64,000 bases of DNA from Gardnerella greenwoodii 00703Dmash (GCF_000263635.1 NZ_ADEV01000007.1:124001-188000); one strand, 5' to 3'; shown: positions 26,670-36,533, counted from the first letter of the stretch. The notes: a model not told the origin generated them from the letters alone. Translations and numbers: made by a program.

Positions 26670-27805
26670 GTAACAAGCAAAATACTCAAAATACTCAAAA
26701 TACTCAAAATACGCAGAATGCGCAGAATGCGCAACAAAATATAATCAATACGCAGAAAATGAGCAGTAATCAATCTGCTGCCAATTTGCGAATAATCGGC
26801 AAGATTTCCGATTTTCTTGTTTTTATTGGCAAGCGTGCAGCAAGCGCAATACTTGTTTTAACGCTGATTGTAGTCGTGTTATTCCTTATTTTCTTTATGC
26901 TTCCTGCCAATCCTGCGCAACTTGCTTGCGGAAAGCCTTGCACTCCTGAACGTTTGGCGCGAGTTTCCGCATTCATGGGAACTGATGCGCCTTGGTATGA
27001 GCAGCTTGGAAACTATATTCGTGGCATATTCTTCGGGCGCGAGTTCACAGATAGTTCTGGAGCTACTATCGTGTGCGCTGGTCCATGCTTAGGATGGTCG
27101 TTTACGCTAAACGAGCCTGTAACTAATCTTATTATGAGTCGTTTCGTGGTAACTGCTTCGTTGGCAACTGGTGCTGCAGTTCTTTGGCTTACTGTAGGCG
27201 TTGCAACTGGAGTTATTTCTGCTGCAAAAGAAGGATCTTTTATTGACCGTGCGCTTCGAGCGCTTTCGTCTGTAGGGATTTCATCTCCAGCGTATTTAAT
27301 TGGCATGCTTGCAATACTTGCTTTTGCAGTTTATTTTCCGATTTTTCCTACGGGTGGTTACGTAAGTTTTGCGGAAAGTCCTTTAGATTGGCTTCAACAT
27401 TTGCTTCTTCCGTGGCTTGTTTTGGCTCTTCTTAATGCGGCATACTATACGCGACTTACTCGCGCTCACATGCTTGACGAGTTGCAGCAGGATTATATGC
27501 GTACTGCTTTGGCTAAGGGCATGCCGCGTTCGAAGGCTGTAACGCGTCACGCTATGCCTAATGCGATGCTTCCTGTGCTGACTATGTTTGGCTTGGATTT
27601 GGGCGGTTTACTTGGTGGTGCTGTAATAACTGAGCGCGTTTTCTCTATGCAAGGTTTGGGTTCTCTGCTTCTTGATTCTGTGAAAAATCTTGATTTGCAG
27701 GTGCTTGTTGGTGTGACGCTGTTTGCGGCTGCGCTTGTGATTGTTGCGAATCTTGTGGTTGACGTCTGTTATCGCTTCGTCGATCCTCGCGCTGCAGTCT
27801 GTTAG
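26666..27805 (+). CDS. ABC peptide-type importer permease (DppB/OppB-like)
   Basis: 379 residues, overlapping the previous gene by 4 bases (ATGA). The first 30 residues are a low-complexity NTQ/NAQ run encoded by six tandem copies of a 9-base unit (AATACTCAA type). The permease proper begins near residue 50 and has the long periplasmic loop typical of DppB (CGKPCTPERLARV). The EAA loop is KAVTRHAMPNAMLPVLTMFGLDLGGLLGGAVITERVFSMQGLGSL. Its order after the DppC-like gene is the reverse of most opp/dpp operons. The substrate is not evident; peptides are likeliest. Confidence 0.92.
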   Translation: MSNKQNTQNTQNTQNTQNAQNAQQNIINTQKMSSNQSAANLRIIGKISDFLVFIGKRAASAILVLTLIVVVLFLIFFMLPANPAQLACGKPCTPERLARVSAFMGTDAPWYEQLGNYIRGIFFGREFTDSSGATIVCAGPCLGWSFTLNEPVTNLIMSRFVVTASLATGAAVLWLTVGVATGVISAAKEGSFIDRALRALSSVGISSPAYLIGMLAILAFAVYFPIFPTGGYVSFAESPLDWLQHLLLPWLVLALLNAAYYTRLTRAHMLDELQQDYMRTALAKGMPRSKAVTRHAMPNAMLPVLTMFGLDLGGLLGGAVITERVFSMQGLGSLLLDSVKNLDLQVLVGVTLFAAALVIVANLVVDVCYRFVDPRAAVC

Positions 27806-28020
27806 TGGATTCGCGCGCTCATAAATTAACATAACTCTTCAAAATCTTCATAAGCAACATTTCCTTTACTGCTGTGTAAAGAAAATAACGAAATATCGCT
27901 AAAAAACGATTTTTTCTGTACATGCACGTAAAGAAAAAATCGGAATTAGGTCGATAGTCCACATTTTGAAGAGTCAAATTACAAATTTAAAAAAATACTA
28001 ATAAATATAAGGGGATTATT
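27806..28020 (+). promoter_or_regulatory. Gap with hairpin before the binding-protein gene
   Basis: CGATTTTTTCT (27907-27917) is the exact complement of 27932-27942, giving an 11-bp stem around a 14-base loop. It could end permease transcripts in part or protect the binding-protein message, which is usually made in excess. No gene is seen. Confidence 0.45.
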
Positions 28021-29814
28021 ATGTTCACTTTTAAAAATAAAAATATAAATAAAAGTAAAAATGCAAGTACAAACAAAGATTCAGGTGTAACTGCAGACGT
28101 AACTTCAGGCGTAACTGCAATTTCGAAGAAGTTTGTTGCGTCACTTGCAGCTTTTTCGTTGCTTCCGATTTCGCTACTTTCGTTACTTTCACTTTCTGCT
28201 TGCGGAAGTGCCAGCTCTACAAAATCCAGCGTTACCAACGCTTCCGCGCTAAATTCCAATCCGCAAAAAGGTGGCAGTCTTACGGTATTTACGTCGAATA
28301 CCAATATGAATTTCGATCCAGCTCGTAGCCAAGGTTTGCCGATTACATCAAATAATTTCATATTCCGCGCGCTTACAACTTGGAAAGTAAGTCCAAATTC
28401 AGGCAACGAAACGAGCGTTGTTCCAGATTTAGCAACGGATACCGGCACCACAAGCGACGGTGGCAAAACTTGGAAGTACACGCTTAAGAAGGGTGTCAAA
28501 TACGAAGATGGAAGTGAAATTACTTCGCGCGATATCAAATTCGGCATTGAGCGCTCGTTTGCTGATTCTTTAAGCGGAGGTTTTAGCTACCATAAGACTC
28601 TTCTTGTTGGTGGAGAAAATTATGACGGTCCTTTTAGTGGAAAGTCGCTTGATTCCATTGAAACTCCAGACGATCAAACTATTATTTTCCACTTAAAAGC
28701 TCCGTTTGCAGATTGGCCTTGGGTTGCGTCTTTGGCAGCATTTGTGCCAGTTCCAGCGAATTCTGGCGACGCGCAAACGTATTCAAAGCATCCTAAAGCT
28801 TCCGGACCATACCGAATTGTGCAAAACGAAGTCGGCAAAAAAGTTGTTATGCAGCGTAATAAGTATTGGGATTCAAAGCTTGACAGTATTCGCACAGCTG
28901 GTCCTAATGAGATTGTTTGGAAGCTTGGTTCGGATGCTACTGTTGCGGCTCAGTCGATGATTCAAGGAAATTCGGATACAAAATCCGCATTTTTGGCTGA
29001 TTTTGTGCCGCCTGCTCAGCTTGCGCAGGCTCAGGCAAACCCTAAGTCACGAAGCTTGCTCACTACAAGTAGTGACGGTGCTCTTGAATATTTGGCTATG
29101 AATACGCGCAGAATGACGGATGTTAATGTTCGCAAGGCGGTTCAGTATGCTGTTGATAAGCAGTCGTACCGTACGGCGAAGGGCGGCTCAATTGCCGGCG
29201 GTTTTGCAACAACGCTTATTACGCCTGGTATTTCTGGCAGGAAGCAGTTTAATTTGTATGCTACAGATCCACGCGGAGACGTTGCGAAAGCTAAACAACT
29301 GTTGAAAAAATCGGGTCAAACTGGTATTAAGTTGAGCCTTATTGCGCGTCCGGATCAAACGCAAGTAGCTTCTTCTGTGCAATCCAGCTTGCAGCGCGTC
29401 GGCATAAAAGTAACTATTAAAACCGTTGACGCAGTAAACTTTACGGACGCAATCACATCAAATTCAGGCGACTACGATTTGGCTTTGGCTTCTTGGCAAC
29501 CTGATTTTCCTTCTGCTTACGCCAATTTGGGCCCACTTTTTGATTCTTCGCAAATTGGTGGCGGAAACTGGAATATTTCTCGCTACGAAAATCCTAAAGT
29601 AGATGCCCTGCTTCGAAAAGCAATACAAACTGTCGATTCGCACGAAGCGGAAAAATTGTGGCAGCAAGCAGACCGCACTATTATGGCTGATTCGCCGGTT
29701 GTGCCGCTTATTTACTCGCATAATACGTTTATTCACGGAAGTGGCGTGGAGAATTTCTACATCGGCAGTTTCCCTGCGTACCCGAATTACGCCGCTGTAT
29801 CTTTGAAGAGGTGA
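28021..29814 (+). CDS. Solute-binding lipoprotein, family 5 (peptide type)
   Basis: A 597-residue extracellular binding protein. ATG 28021 follows AAGGGG. A long Lys/Asn-rich leader precedes the hydrophobic stretch and the lipobox LSAC with Cys61, the lipid-attachment residue. Mature sequence GGSLTVFTSNTNMNFDPARSQG, then the family signature RALTTWKVSP..VPDLATD and DGKTWKYTLKKGVKYEDGSEITSRDIKFGIERS. These are typical of DppA/OppA-like proteins. It delivers substrate to the permeases encoded upstream and is followed after 6 bases by the ATPase. Confidence 0.94.
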   Translation: MFTFKNKNINKSKNASTNKDSGVTADVTSGVTAISKKFVASLAAFSLLPISLLSLLSLSACGSASSTKSSVTNASALNSNPQKGGSLTVFTSNTNMNFDPARSQGLPITSNNFIFRALTTWKVSPNSGNETSVVPDLATDTGTTSDGGKTWKYTLKKGVKYEDGSEITSRDIKFGIERSFADSLSGGFSYHKTLLVGGENYDGPFSGKSLDSIETPDDQTIIFHLKAPFADWPWVASLAAFVPVPANSGDAQTYSKHPKASGPYRIVQNEVGKKVVMQRNKYWDSKLDSIRTAGPNEIVWKLGSDATVAAQSMIQGNSDTKSAFLADFVPPAQLAQAQANPKSRSLLTTSSDGALEYLAMNTRRMTDVNVRKAVQYAVDKQSYRTAKGGSIAGGFATTLITPGISGRKQFNLYATDPRGDVAKAKQLLKKSGQTGIKLSLIARPDQTQVASSVQSSLQRVGIKVTIKTVDAVNFTDAITSNSGDYDLALASWQPDFPSAYANLGPLFDSSQIGGGNWNISRYENPKVDALLRKAIQTVDSHEAEKLWQQADRTIMADSPVVPLIYSHNTFIHGSGVENFYIGSFPAYPNYAAVSLKR

Positions 29815-29820
29815 TTGGTT

Positions 29821-31455
29821 GTGACTGATCTGAAAGAAAAAGTTGTTATAAGTGTCGATGGCATGTCGATTTCGATTGGCGGTCGTCAAATTACGCGAGA
29901 TATATCGTTGCGCATGAGTGCGGGCGAAGTTTCGGCTTTAGTGGGTGAGTCCGGCTCCGGAAAGTCGCTTACTGCTCTGGCTCTTATGGGTTTGCTTTCA
30001 GATTCTGCCAAAGTTGAAGGAAGAGCGCTTCTTAACGCTACTTATGCCAACGAATCTGCCATAGATTTACTAAGCGAAAATGCGCCTTACGAGCGGATTC
30101 GCGGTGGAATGATTGGCATGATTTTTCAGGAGCCGTCCAGTGCATTTAATCCTGTGAAAACAATTGGCAAGCAAATAGAAGAAGCGCTAATATATCATCC
30201 TGAAAAAGCAGGAAAGCTTAGCCAAAGAGAGCGTAAGAAGCGTGTGATTTCGCAGCTTCTCGAGGTTGAGTTGAGTGATGCTGAGCGCGTGTATCGTTCG
30301 TACGCGCATGAGCTTTCTGGAGGTCAACTTCAGCGTGCGATGATTGCGATGGCGTTAATAAATCGTCCGCAAGTTTTGATTGCAGACGAGCCTACAACAG
30401 CACTCGACATCACCACGCAACGAGATATTTTACGTCTTATACGTAATTTGTCGGAGAAATTACATCTTGCTGTGCTGATTATTACGCACGATATGAGTGT
30501 TGTGCGCGCGCTCGCGGATGAAATGTATGTAATGCAAGGCGGGAATATTGTGGAATCTGGCGAAGTTCAGCATATTTTTGCGAATCCTCAGCATGAATAT
30601 ACGCGCACTTTGCTGGAATCGGTTCCGAAATTCGATATGCAATATGCTTCAAGTGGTGATTCTTACGAAAGTATGGAAGAAGCAGCAAAAGCGATTGCTA
30701 AGAATATTGCTAAGAATATTGATAAGAATATTTCTGAATCTCCAGGATCTAAATCTCCAGTAGTTGAAGTTCAAGGCGTAAGTGTGAAGTATTCGCATGC
30801 TCGTTTTAGCAAAGATTCAAATAAGCTTGCTCTCGCTAACGCAAACTTGCGCATTAACTCTGGCTCTACACTAGCTTTAGTCGGGGAGTCTGGAGCTGGA
30901 AAAACCACTATTGCAAAGCTTATTTCTGGGCAAATCAAACCAAATTCAGGATTAGTGCTACTTAATGGAGAAAACTTAAACAGATTAAACAGTAAAGCTC
31001 GCCGCCAAGCATTATCGCAAATTGGATACGTTTTTCAAGATTCAGGTTCCGCACTAAATCCGCGTAAAACCATTGGCTGGAGTATTGCAGAACCGCTGCT
31101 TTTGCACACGCAACTTGATGCTAGTGAGCGTGAGGAGCGCGTGAAGAAGATGCTGGAACAAGTGCAAGTGCCGACCGATCTTGCAAAGCGTTTTCCGCAC
31201 GAGCTTTCCGGAGGTCAACGACAGCGCGTAGGTATTGCTCGCGCGCTTATTTTGCAGCCTTCTCTGCTTATTGCGGATGAGCCGACTTCCGCGTTGGACG
31301 TTACAGTGCAGAGGCGTGTGTTGAATTTGTTGCGTGATTTACAACAAAAGTACAATTACGCGTGCTTGTTTATTACGCACGATTTGGGAGTTGTGCAGGA
31401 GATTGCTGACGAAGTTGCGCTAATTCGTGACGGCAGCGTGCGGTATGTCGAGTAG
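29821..31455 (+). CDS. Fused double ABC ATPase (DppD-DppF like)
   Basis: 544 residues from GTG 29821, eight bases after GAAGAGGTG. Two complete nucleotide-binding domains are joined. The first has Walker A GESGSGKS (about 42), signature LSGGQLQR and Walker B LIADEPTTALD. The second has GESGAGKTT (about 357), LSGGQRQR and LIADEPTSALD. The linker contains an imperfect KNIAKNIDKNI repeat (30698-30738). It powers import through the two permeases; in many relatives the two ATPases are separate genes. The overlap-level spacing with the binding protein supports one operon. Confidence 0.95.
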   Translation: MTDLKEKVVISVDGMSISIGGRQITRDISLRMSAGEVSALVGESGSGKSLTALALMGLLSDSAKVEGRALLNATYANESAIDLLSENAPYERIRGGMIGMIFQEPSSAFNPVKTIGKQIEEALIYHPEKAGKLSQRERKKRVISQLLEVELSDAERVYRSYAHELSGGQLQRAMIAMALINRPQVLIADEPTTALDITTQRDILRLIRNLSEKLHLAVLIITHDMSVVRALADEMYVMQGGNIVESGEVQHIFANPQHEYTRTLLESVPKFDMQYASSGDSYESMEEAAKAIAKNIAKNIDKNISESPGSKSPVVEVQGVSVKYSHARFSKDSNKLALANANLRINSGSTLALVGESGAGKTTIAKLISGQIKPNSGLVLLNGENLNRLNSKARRQALSQIGYVFQDSGSALNPRKTIGWSIAEPLLLHTQLDASEREERVKKMLEQVQVPTDLAKRFPHELSGGQRQRVGIARALILQPSLLIADEPTSALDVTVQRRVLNLLRDLQQKYNYACLFITHDLGVVQEIADEVALIRDGSVRYVE

Positions 31456-31504
31456 TATGTTGAGGCTCGCCATTACCATAGTAAGCGTTTTTAGGAGGTA
31501 GTTT

Positions 31505-32278
31505 ATGGCATCGTCGGCAGCAATTGGCGTTTTTGATTCGGGGCTTGGGGGAATTTCCGTAGCTCGTCAGTTGCATGCTGCTCTTCCGCACGAGCGAATC
31601 ATCTATTTTGGCGACTCTGCTAACGCTCCATACGGCATTAAAACTCCCGAGGAAGTTAAAAAGCTAAGCTTCGCAATTGTTGAGCGATTTGTTAGTCTAA
31701 ATGTAAAAGCCATCGTAATTGCCTGTAATACCGCCACTTCCGCAGCAGTAAACGATTTGCGCGCGAACTACAGCATACCTATCATAGGTATGGAGCCGGC
31801 GCTTAAATTAGCTTGCGACTTATGCAAAGGCAAGTCTCAGCGCGTAATTGTGGCCGCAACTGAGCTTACTTTGCGTGAACACAAGTTTGCGGATTTATTG
31901 CAGCGTTTTTCTAAAAATCATACGATTTTTTCTCAAGCTTGCCCCGATTTAGTGCGCATTGTTGAAGATGGGAATCTTAATAATCGCAATATAGTTTTTG
32001 CAGCTCTTCACAAGTATTTCGACGAGTATGATTTAGACAGTATTGATTCGGTTGTGCTTGGCTGCACGCATTTTGTGTTTTATCGCGATTATTTCCGCGA
32101 ATTTTTGCCTGCGCGCACGAATATTGTTGACGGCAACGAAGGCACGATTAACCATCTTCGAAAAATTCTGGAAGATCTAGGCGAGCTTGCAAGCGAATCT
32201 CAAGAAGGCTCAATTACGCTTACTAATTCCAACACAAGCGAGCGCATGCAGCAACTTGCAAAAAGCTTATGTAAGTAG
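31505..32278 (+). CDS. murI: Glutamate racemase
   Basis: 257 residues. It makes D-glutamate for peptidoglycan. [16 protein letters not shown] at the N-terminus and the two catalytic cysteines, Cys74 (IACNTATSA) and Cys187 (LGCTHF), are intact. TAGGAGG precedes ATG 31505. It lies 49 bases after the ABC ATPase and may be co-transcribed. Confidence 0.96.
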   Translation: MASSAAIGVFDSGLGGISVARQLHAALPHERIIYFGDSANAPYGIKTPEEVKKLSFAIVERFVSLNVKAIVIACNTATSAAVNDLRANYSIPIIGMEPALKLACDLCKGKSQRVIVAATELTLREHKFADLLQRFSKNHTIFSQACPDLVRIVEDGNLNNRNIVFAALHKYFDEYDLDSIDSVVLGCTHFVFYRDYFREFLPARTNIVDGNEGTINHLRKILEDLGELASESQEGSITLTNSNTSERMQQLAKSLCK

Positions 32279-32311
32279 TCTTATATTCAATCGTAGCTTT
32301 TTACTTTAAAC

Positions 32312-32962
32312 TTAGCTAAAAATTACTTTCGCATACTGGCTTAAAATCAGCGTAACTAACGCCGCAATCCACAGAACGTCAACTAGTAGGTCGTATCTTA
32401 AACGATAGTAGCTTTCAACCCATGTAAAACGCTTAACAAGTAGCTTTTGTGAGCTTACGCTTGCGTGCGTCAACGACATAAATTGCAAGGTTGTGGAAAG
32501 CATAAGAACAATGCACCACGGGCATAGAGCGTGAATCACAAACATTGATTGCGAAAACAGCCAGTAAGCGTAGGCGAGCGCGCATAATCCGCCAATCCAA
32601 GTGCAGATTGCGAACCAGCGTGGCACGCAAACGCGAATCATACCAATAACAGCAAGTGTTACGAACACGCTTTCTGCAGCAATTCCAAAGAATGCGTTTG
32701 GGAAGCTTAATTCGCCAAATTTCACCATTTCTGCCTGCCAAGTTTGTGCAACTCTAGAGCAGGACACAACGCTGTTAAAATCGCAGCTGAGCAGTTTTTT
32801 AGGTGCGCGCGCCAAAGCAAGCGTTTCTGCGGAAAGAATAAGCGATGTTATAAGCGCCACTGCAGAAAAGAACAGCATTACGCCGTAAGTCCACAAAGAG
32901 GAGTGTCTCCATCCGCGCAGTGTTGTTTCGTATTTTTCTTGCGCTTTGCTGGTCTGCTCCAT
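32312..32962 (-). CDS. Vitamin K epoxide reductase family membrane protein
   Basis: 216 residues with about five hydrophobic helices. CNFNSVVSCSRV-type loop cysteines and the active-site CPWC (IHALCPWCIVLML) are both present, as in bacterial VKOR homologues that reoxidise DsbA-like enzymes using quinones. TAGGAG precedes ATG 32962. In actinobacteria VKOR supports disulfide formation in exported proteins, which fits the cysteine-containing surface proteins in this window. No DsbA partner is adjacent. Confidence 0.9.
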   Translation of the reverse strand: MEQTSKAQEKYETTLRGWRHSSLWTYGVMLFFSAVALITSLILSAETLALARAPKKLLSCDFNSVVSCSRVAQTWQAEMVKFGELSFPNAFFGIAAESVFVTLAVIGMIRVCVPRWFAICTWIGGLCALAYAYWLFSQSMFVIHALCPWCIVLMLSTTLQFMSLTHASVSSQKLLVKRFTWVESYYRLRYDLLVDVLWIAALVTLILSQYAKVIFS

Positions 32963-33081
32963 TTCCGCTCCTAAAATTTACCGATAACAAACTACTAACA
33001 ATGGGAATAATAGCAAATAATAGCGAATGATTATGAGTGCGTATTTATTTCTCTTTACATAGCACAGTTTACGATGATTAT

Positions 33082-34002
33082 ATGACCGAAAATAGCAACG
33101 AAAAACGCGACGCATTTGATTATGCGAATGCTAGTAGCACGCATCTTACACGTATCGCGAGCGAACGCTGGGATTTGCACTGTCACACCGTTTATTCTGA
33201 CGGCACTGCCATTCCAGAAGATTTGATTATGCAAGCTAAGCTCGCTGGTTTGCATGGAGTTGCTATTACAGATCACGACACTACAGCAGGATGGGATGAT
33301 TTTCGCGCTGCTGCTAAGGTTTCAAATATGCCCGTGCTGTTTGGTTCGGAAATTACTGCTCAAGATGCTGGAGTTTATGTGCACATGCTCGCATACCAGT
33401 ACAATCCTAAAAACGAGCAGATTGTAAGCATGTTTGAGCGTACTCGTAAGTATCGTTTCGAGCGCACAAAGCACATGGTTGAGCAAATTTCTAACGATTT
33501 TCCGATTACTTGGGATGATGTTTTAGCTCAAGCTAAGCTCGGTGATTTAACAACAATCGGCAGACCGCATATTGCGGATGCTTTAGTTAAAGCCGGCGTT
33601 TTTCGCACGCGCTCCGAGGCTTTTGCAGGCCCTGTTTCTCCGCAAAGCAAGTACTATATTCCAACGCCTTCGCCGAATGTTCGTGAGGTTATTGAGGCTG
33701 TTAAAGATGCTGGGGGAGTTGTTGTGATTGCGCATCCTGCTGATCCTGCGCGTAATCGTGTGCTTCTTTCAGACGATCAGATTACATCGTTTGCTGCTGC
33801 CGGTCTTGACGGTTTGGAAGTATATCATCGCGGAAATTCTAAAGATCAGCGCCAGCGTTTGCTTGATTTGGCGCAAAAGTGCGATTTGCTTGTAACAGGC
33901 GGGTCGGATTGGCATGGTTCCGGCAAGCCAAACCGTTTGGGCGAAGAAACAACAAGCCGCGAAGTAGTGTCCGAAATATTTTCTCGCGGCTATACACTCT
34001 AA
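33082..34002 (+). CDS. PHP-domain phosphoesterase (RNase AM/TrpH-like)
   Basis: 306 residues from ATG 33082; a GTG at 33037 would add 15 residues without family-like sequence. Metal-binding motifs are DLHCHTVYSDG, AITDHDT and, at the C-terminus, GSDWHGSGKPNRLG. Members act on 3',5'-bisphosphates or trim RNA 5' ends. There is no clear ribosome site, so a leaderless transcript is possible. Copy B of the structured element follows immediately. Confidence 0.88.
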   Translation: MTENSNEKRDAFDYANASSTHLTRIASERWDLHCHTVYSDGTAIPEDLIMQAKLAGLHGVAITDHDTTAGWDDFRAAAKVSNMPVLFGSEITAQDAGVYVHMLAYQYNPKNEQIVSMFERTRKYRFERTKHMVEQISNDFPITWDDVLAQAKLGDLTTIGRPHIADALVKAGVFRTRSEAFAGPVSPQSKYYIPTPSPNVREVIEAVKDAGGVVVIAHPADPARNRVLLSDDQITSFAAAGLDGLEVYHRGNSKDQRQRLLDLAQKCDLLVTGGSDWHGSGKPNRLGEETTSREVVSEIFSRGYTL

Positions 34003-34011
34003 AACTATTTA

Positions 34012-34430
34012 TTTTCGTTATTCTTGGCTTTCGTCTATGAGTTTTGTAACTGATTTTGTTCTTTGCTTTTGACGAGGCTAGAAAATTTGTGTTTGCGTGC
34101 GTCCCGTCCTTCGGGCGCCTGGCTGCTAAAAGAGTTTAGTGTGTTCGCCTATATTTAAAGAATGTAGCTTCTCAGTCCTCTTTTAGCACTGAACACAATT
34201 TTTCCAGCCTCTCAACACACTAATCAACAACACAAAACTCATAGACTCGTGCAGAAAGTTACGCAAAGTGCGTGGTTTGCTAAGTGCAACTAAAGCCGCT
34301 CAAAATGCTGTGTTATGTGCGTTATAGATACATCCGGAGTAGTATACGCGGTAGCACGGATGCTAGTGTTCGCTAAGCAATAAGTAATTAGCTTCTGCAG
34401 AGCAATACTGCAAAGCTTCATAAGGTTTGG
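34012..34430 (-). repeat. Structured intergenic element, copy B
   Basis: The simplest of three copies, lying on the minus strand. Outer arms: GTCTATGAGTTTT at 34033-34045 and its complement at 34234-34246. Inner stem: 34074-34091 with 34194-34211 (18 bp, few mismatches). Core: 34100-34185, which reads AAAAGAGGACTGAGAAGC..GGCGAACACAC..GCCCGAAGGACGGGAC in the minus direction. Flanks match copy A on both sides, including TTAGTTGCACTTAG and AAGAATAACGAAAATAA. It lacks the nested hairpin element found in copy A. No gene is seen in this 440-base gap. Confidence 0.7.
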
Positions 34431-34445
34431 CTAGAGTTTGTTATA

Positions 34446-34664
34446 TTAATTGAGGGCGCCGAAGCCTACTGAATGCTTTGGAGTGTCGCCAATTAGTGCG
34501 TAAGACAACGACGACGCAGACACCATAATCGTGCGACCGTTTACGTCCGTAAACTCAAGCATATCTTTTGCGTCGCTAATAATTGCGCGTACCTCATCTG
34601 CGCTCTGGTTTGTTTCAAAATCGATTGAATCGGAAACGTTCTTTACTCCCAGCACTACTCGCAT
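34446..34664 (-). CDS. DUF3107 family protein
   Basis: 72 residues with ATG 34664 after AGGAGGACAG. MRVVLGVKNVSDSIDFETNQSADEV and FTDVNGRTIMVSASSLSYALIG match this small, conserved actinobacterial family with predicted ATP-related or regulatory roles; its function is not established. It lies 18 bases after the APH-like gene and probably shares its transcript. Confidence 0.88.
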   Translation of the reverse strand: MRVVLGVKNVSDSIDFETNQSADEVRAIISDAKDMLEFTDVNGRTIMVSASSLSYALIGDTPKHSVGFGALN

Positions 34665-34682
34665 ACTGTCCTCCTATAAGTA

Positions 34683-36425
34683 CTATAAATTAATGTCTTC
34701 TTCAGCGTCGCGCTTTGCTCGCTCTTCGCGCTCGTGAAGAGGAATAATAACCGTTTCCGGCTTATCATCTTCTTCCTTAGCGGAAGTTTCTTCAGCATTT
34801 GCCTCTGCTTCAGCGTCTGCCTTTGCTTCAGCGTTAGCATCTGGCTCAGCAACTTCCTCTGGCTCAGTTTCTGCTACTTCAGCTTCTGCTACTTCAGCTT
34901 CTGCTACTTCGGCTTCTGCTTCTGGCTCGGCTTCCGCAACTTCAGCTTCAGCTTCCGCAACGTCATCATCTGCAACGTCATCATTCTTATTTGAAGACTT
35001 AGCTTCAACATGCGTAATTACTTGAGTTGCCGTATCGTCTGCAATATACGCAGCCTTTTCAGCTTCCTCGTTGCTAGAAGAATTAGTTACAGCGTACTGA
35101 ACTGTGCGCTCGTGAGTATCGTCGTTTTCTGCAGTTTCGCGCGCGACTTTTGTGTTCTGATCGCTATCTTTAGAAACGTTTCCTTCAACCGTAATATCGC
35201 GCTCGTTGGTTTCGTCTCCATTTGCGGAATTTGCGGAATCAGCATTTGAAGCATTTGCAGAAGAATTATTTTGCAAAATTTGGCGACTTTTTGTGTTGTC
35301 GTTTTCAAGAAGCGTGCCAACTGTAATAGTAGAAGCCGGGCTTCCAGCAGAGTGAGTTTTAGCTGCTTGAGCGTTGCTAATACGGCTAAGCTCGTGCGCT
35401 AAACGTTCAACCTGTGCCTTAAAACGCATAATACTTGTGGTGTCTGCACGCTGCAAAGCCTGAATAAAATCTCCAACTTGCTCCATTTGCAGCCACAAGT
35501 TTGCGCGAAGCATAATCAAACTGTCAAGCCTAGAACCCATCATTCTGCCGTATGCAGAAAGCACTGCGTTTCGGCGCTGTTCGTTGAGTTTTGCAAAAAT
35601 CCAAGCCAAGTCTCGAGCAGGATCGTTAATTTGCATGCCCTGCCAATTCGTTACGGCAGTAATAGTAGATCCTGAAAACAGAATATCTCCGTCAACAAAA
35701 CCGCCGTGTACTGGGCATGTTTCAAAAGACCACAATCCTTCAGTTTCCAACACTCTGGACCAGCTGTCCGTAATTTCTGTTGGAATGTGACCTGCTTGAC
35801 GAAGCCTTTTAATCCAGCCTGTTAATTGCGCACGAATTTGGCCAGTAGTAAAAGCAGAATATTTTCCGCGAGTTACGAAGCTAGGGCGAAGTCGGTGTAT
35901 TGCGCCGATTGCAGTTCCAACATTTGCGCAATCATCCGTTGTAAGAAGACGCAAGTCGCGCGCACTTCCTTCAAGATGCTCGCAAATAAGCACAGTGTCA
36001 TCGTCATTTTCGTCGGAAATAATGCTAGACATGTTTCGCATAGGCTGCTTAAGATTCGCGCTATTTGCGCTATTTGCAGCATTTTTAGCATTCGTGGCTG
36101 CAGTATTGTTTTCTTCGCCTTCGCGTTTTCCTGGAATAAACGTAAGCATAGTGTCGTACGCAAATCCCAAAGCTGCTAAATCTTTGCTGTGCTCAAGCGT
36201 CCATGCTGCACGAGCTCGGTCGCGCAAACGCTTGCGACCCTTGTTGTCTGCGCTAATAAAAACGTCATAAAGCTTACCTGAAATATCTTGCACAACGGCG
36301 TGAGAAATTCCAGCCGCGGTATCAGTGGCATTAACTTGCTCACTTTGGCGCGTTCCTGCAAACTGTACTTCGGGCATGGCTGCAGATGCCAGTGCTGCCA
36401 ACTTGAATCTACTGAGTTGTGTCAC
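34683..36425 (-). CDS. APH-fold protein with degenerate catalytic motifs and acidic tail
   Basis: 580 residues from GTG 36425 (GGGAG just upstream); MYYCG.. at 36443 is less likely. The first 370 residues resemble aminoglycoside-phosphotransferase-like proteins found beside UvrD helicases in actinobacteria. The catalytic loop reads VHGGFVDGDILF, with Gly242 where the catalytic Asp of HGD belongs. The Mg-binding motif reads VTNWQGMQINDPARDLAWI, with Asn260 where IDW has Asp. This suggests a pseudokinase or binding protein. The last 200 residues are disordered and acidic, including AEVAEAEVAEAEVAE repeats and a final basic patch. The divergent helicase starts about 110 bases away. Confidence 0.75.
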   Translation of the reverse strand: MTQLSRFKLAALASAAMPEVQFAGTRQSEQVNATDTAAGISHAVVQDISGKLYDVFISADNKGRKRLRDRARAAWTLEHSKDLAALGFAYDTMLTFIPGKREGEENNTAATNAKNAANSANSANLKQPMRNMSSIISDENDDDTVLICEHLEGSARDLRLLTTDDCANVGTAIGAIHRLRPSFVTRGKYSAFTTGQIRAQLTGWIKRLRQAGHIPTEITDSWSRVLETEGLWSFETCPVHGGFVDGDILFSGSTITAVTNWQGMQINDPARDLAWIFAKLNEQRRNAVLSAYGRMMGSRLDSLIMLRANLWLQMEQVGDFIQALQRADTTSIMRFKAQVERLAHELSRISNAQAAKTHSAGSPASTITVGTLLENDNTKSRQILQNNSSANASNADSANSANGDETNERDITVEGNVSKDSDQNTKVARETAENDDTHERTVQYAVTNSSSNEEAEKAAYIADDTATQVITHVEAKSSNKNDDVADDDVAEAEAEVAEAEPEAEAEVAEAEVAEAEVAETEPEEVAEPDANAEAKADAEAEANAEETSAKEEDDKPETVIIPLHEREERAKRDAEEDINL

Positions 36426-36533
36426 ACTCCCACAGTAATACAAAGCACCGAGATTTTACCAATTTTTCGTAAGTTATACACATGTTTTTATTCAGCTTGC
36501 ACAAGCGTCGTTATTGCTGCCACAATAGTAGGT

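Noticed and set aside
36288-36533. Upstream extension of the helicase frame
   Set aside because: The extension lies antisense to the APH-like gene and lacks helicase-like sequence; ATG 36534 begins the family homology.
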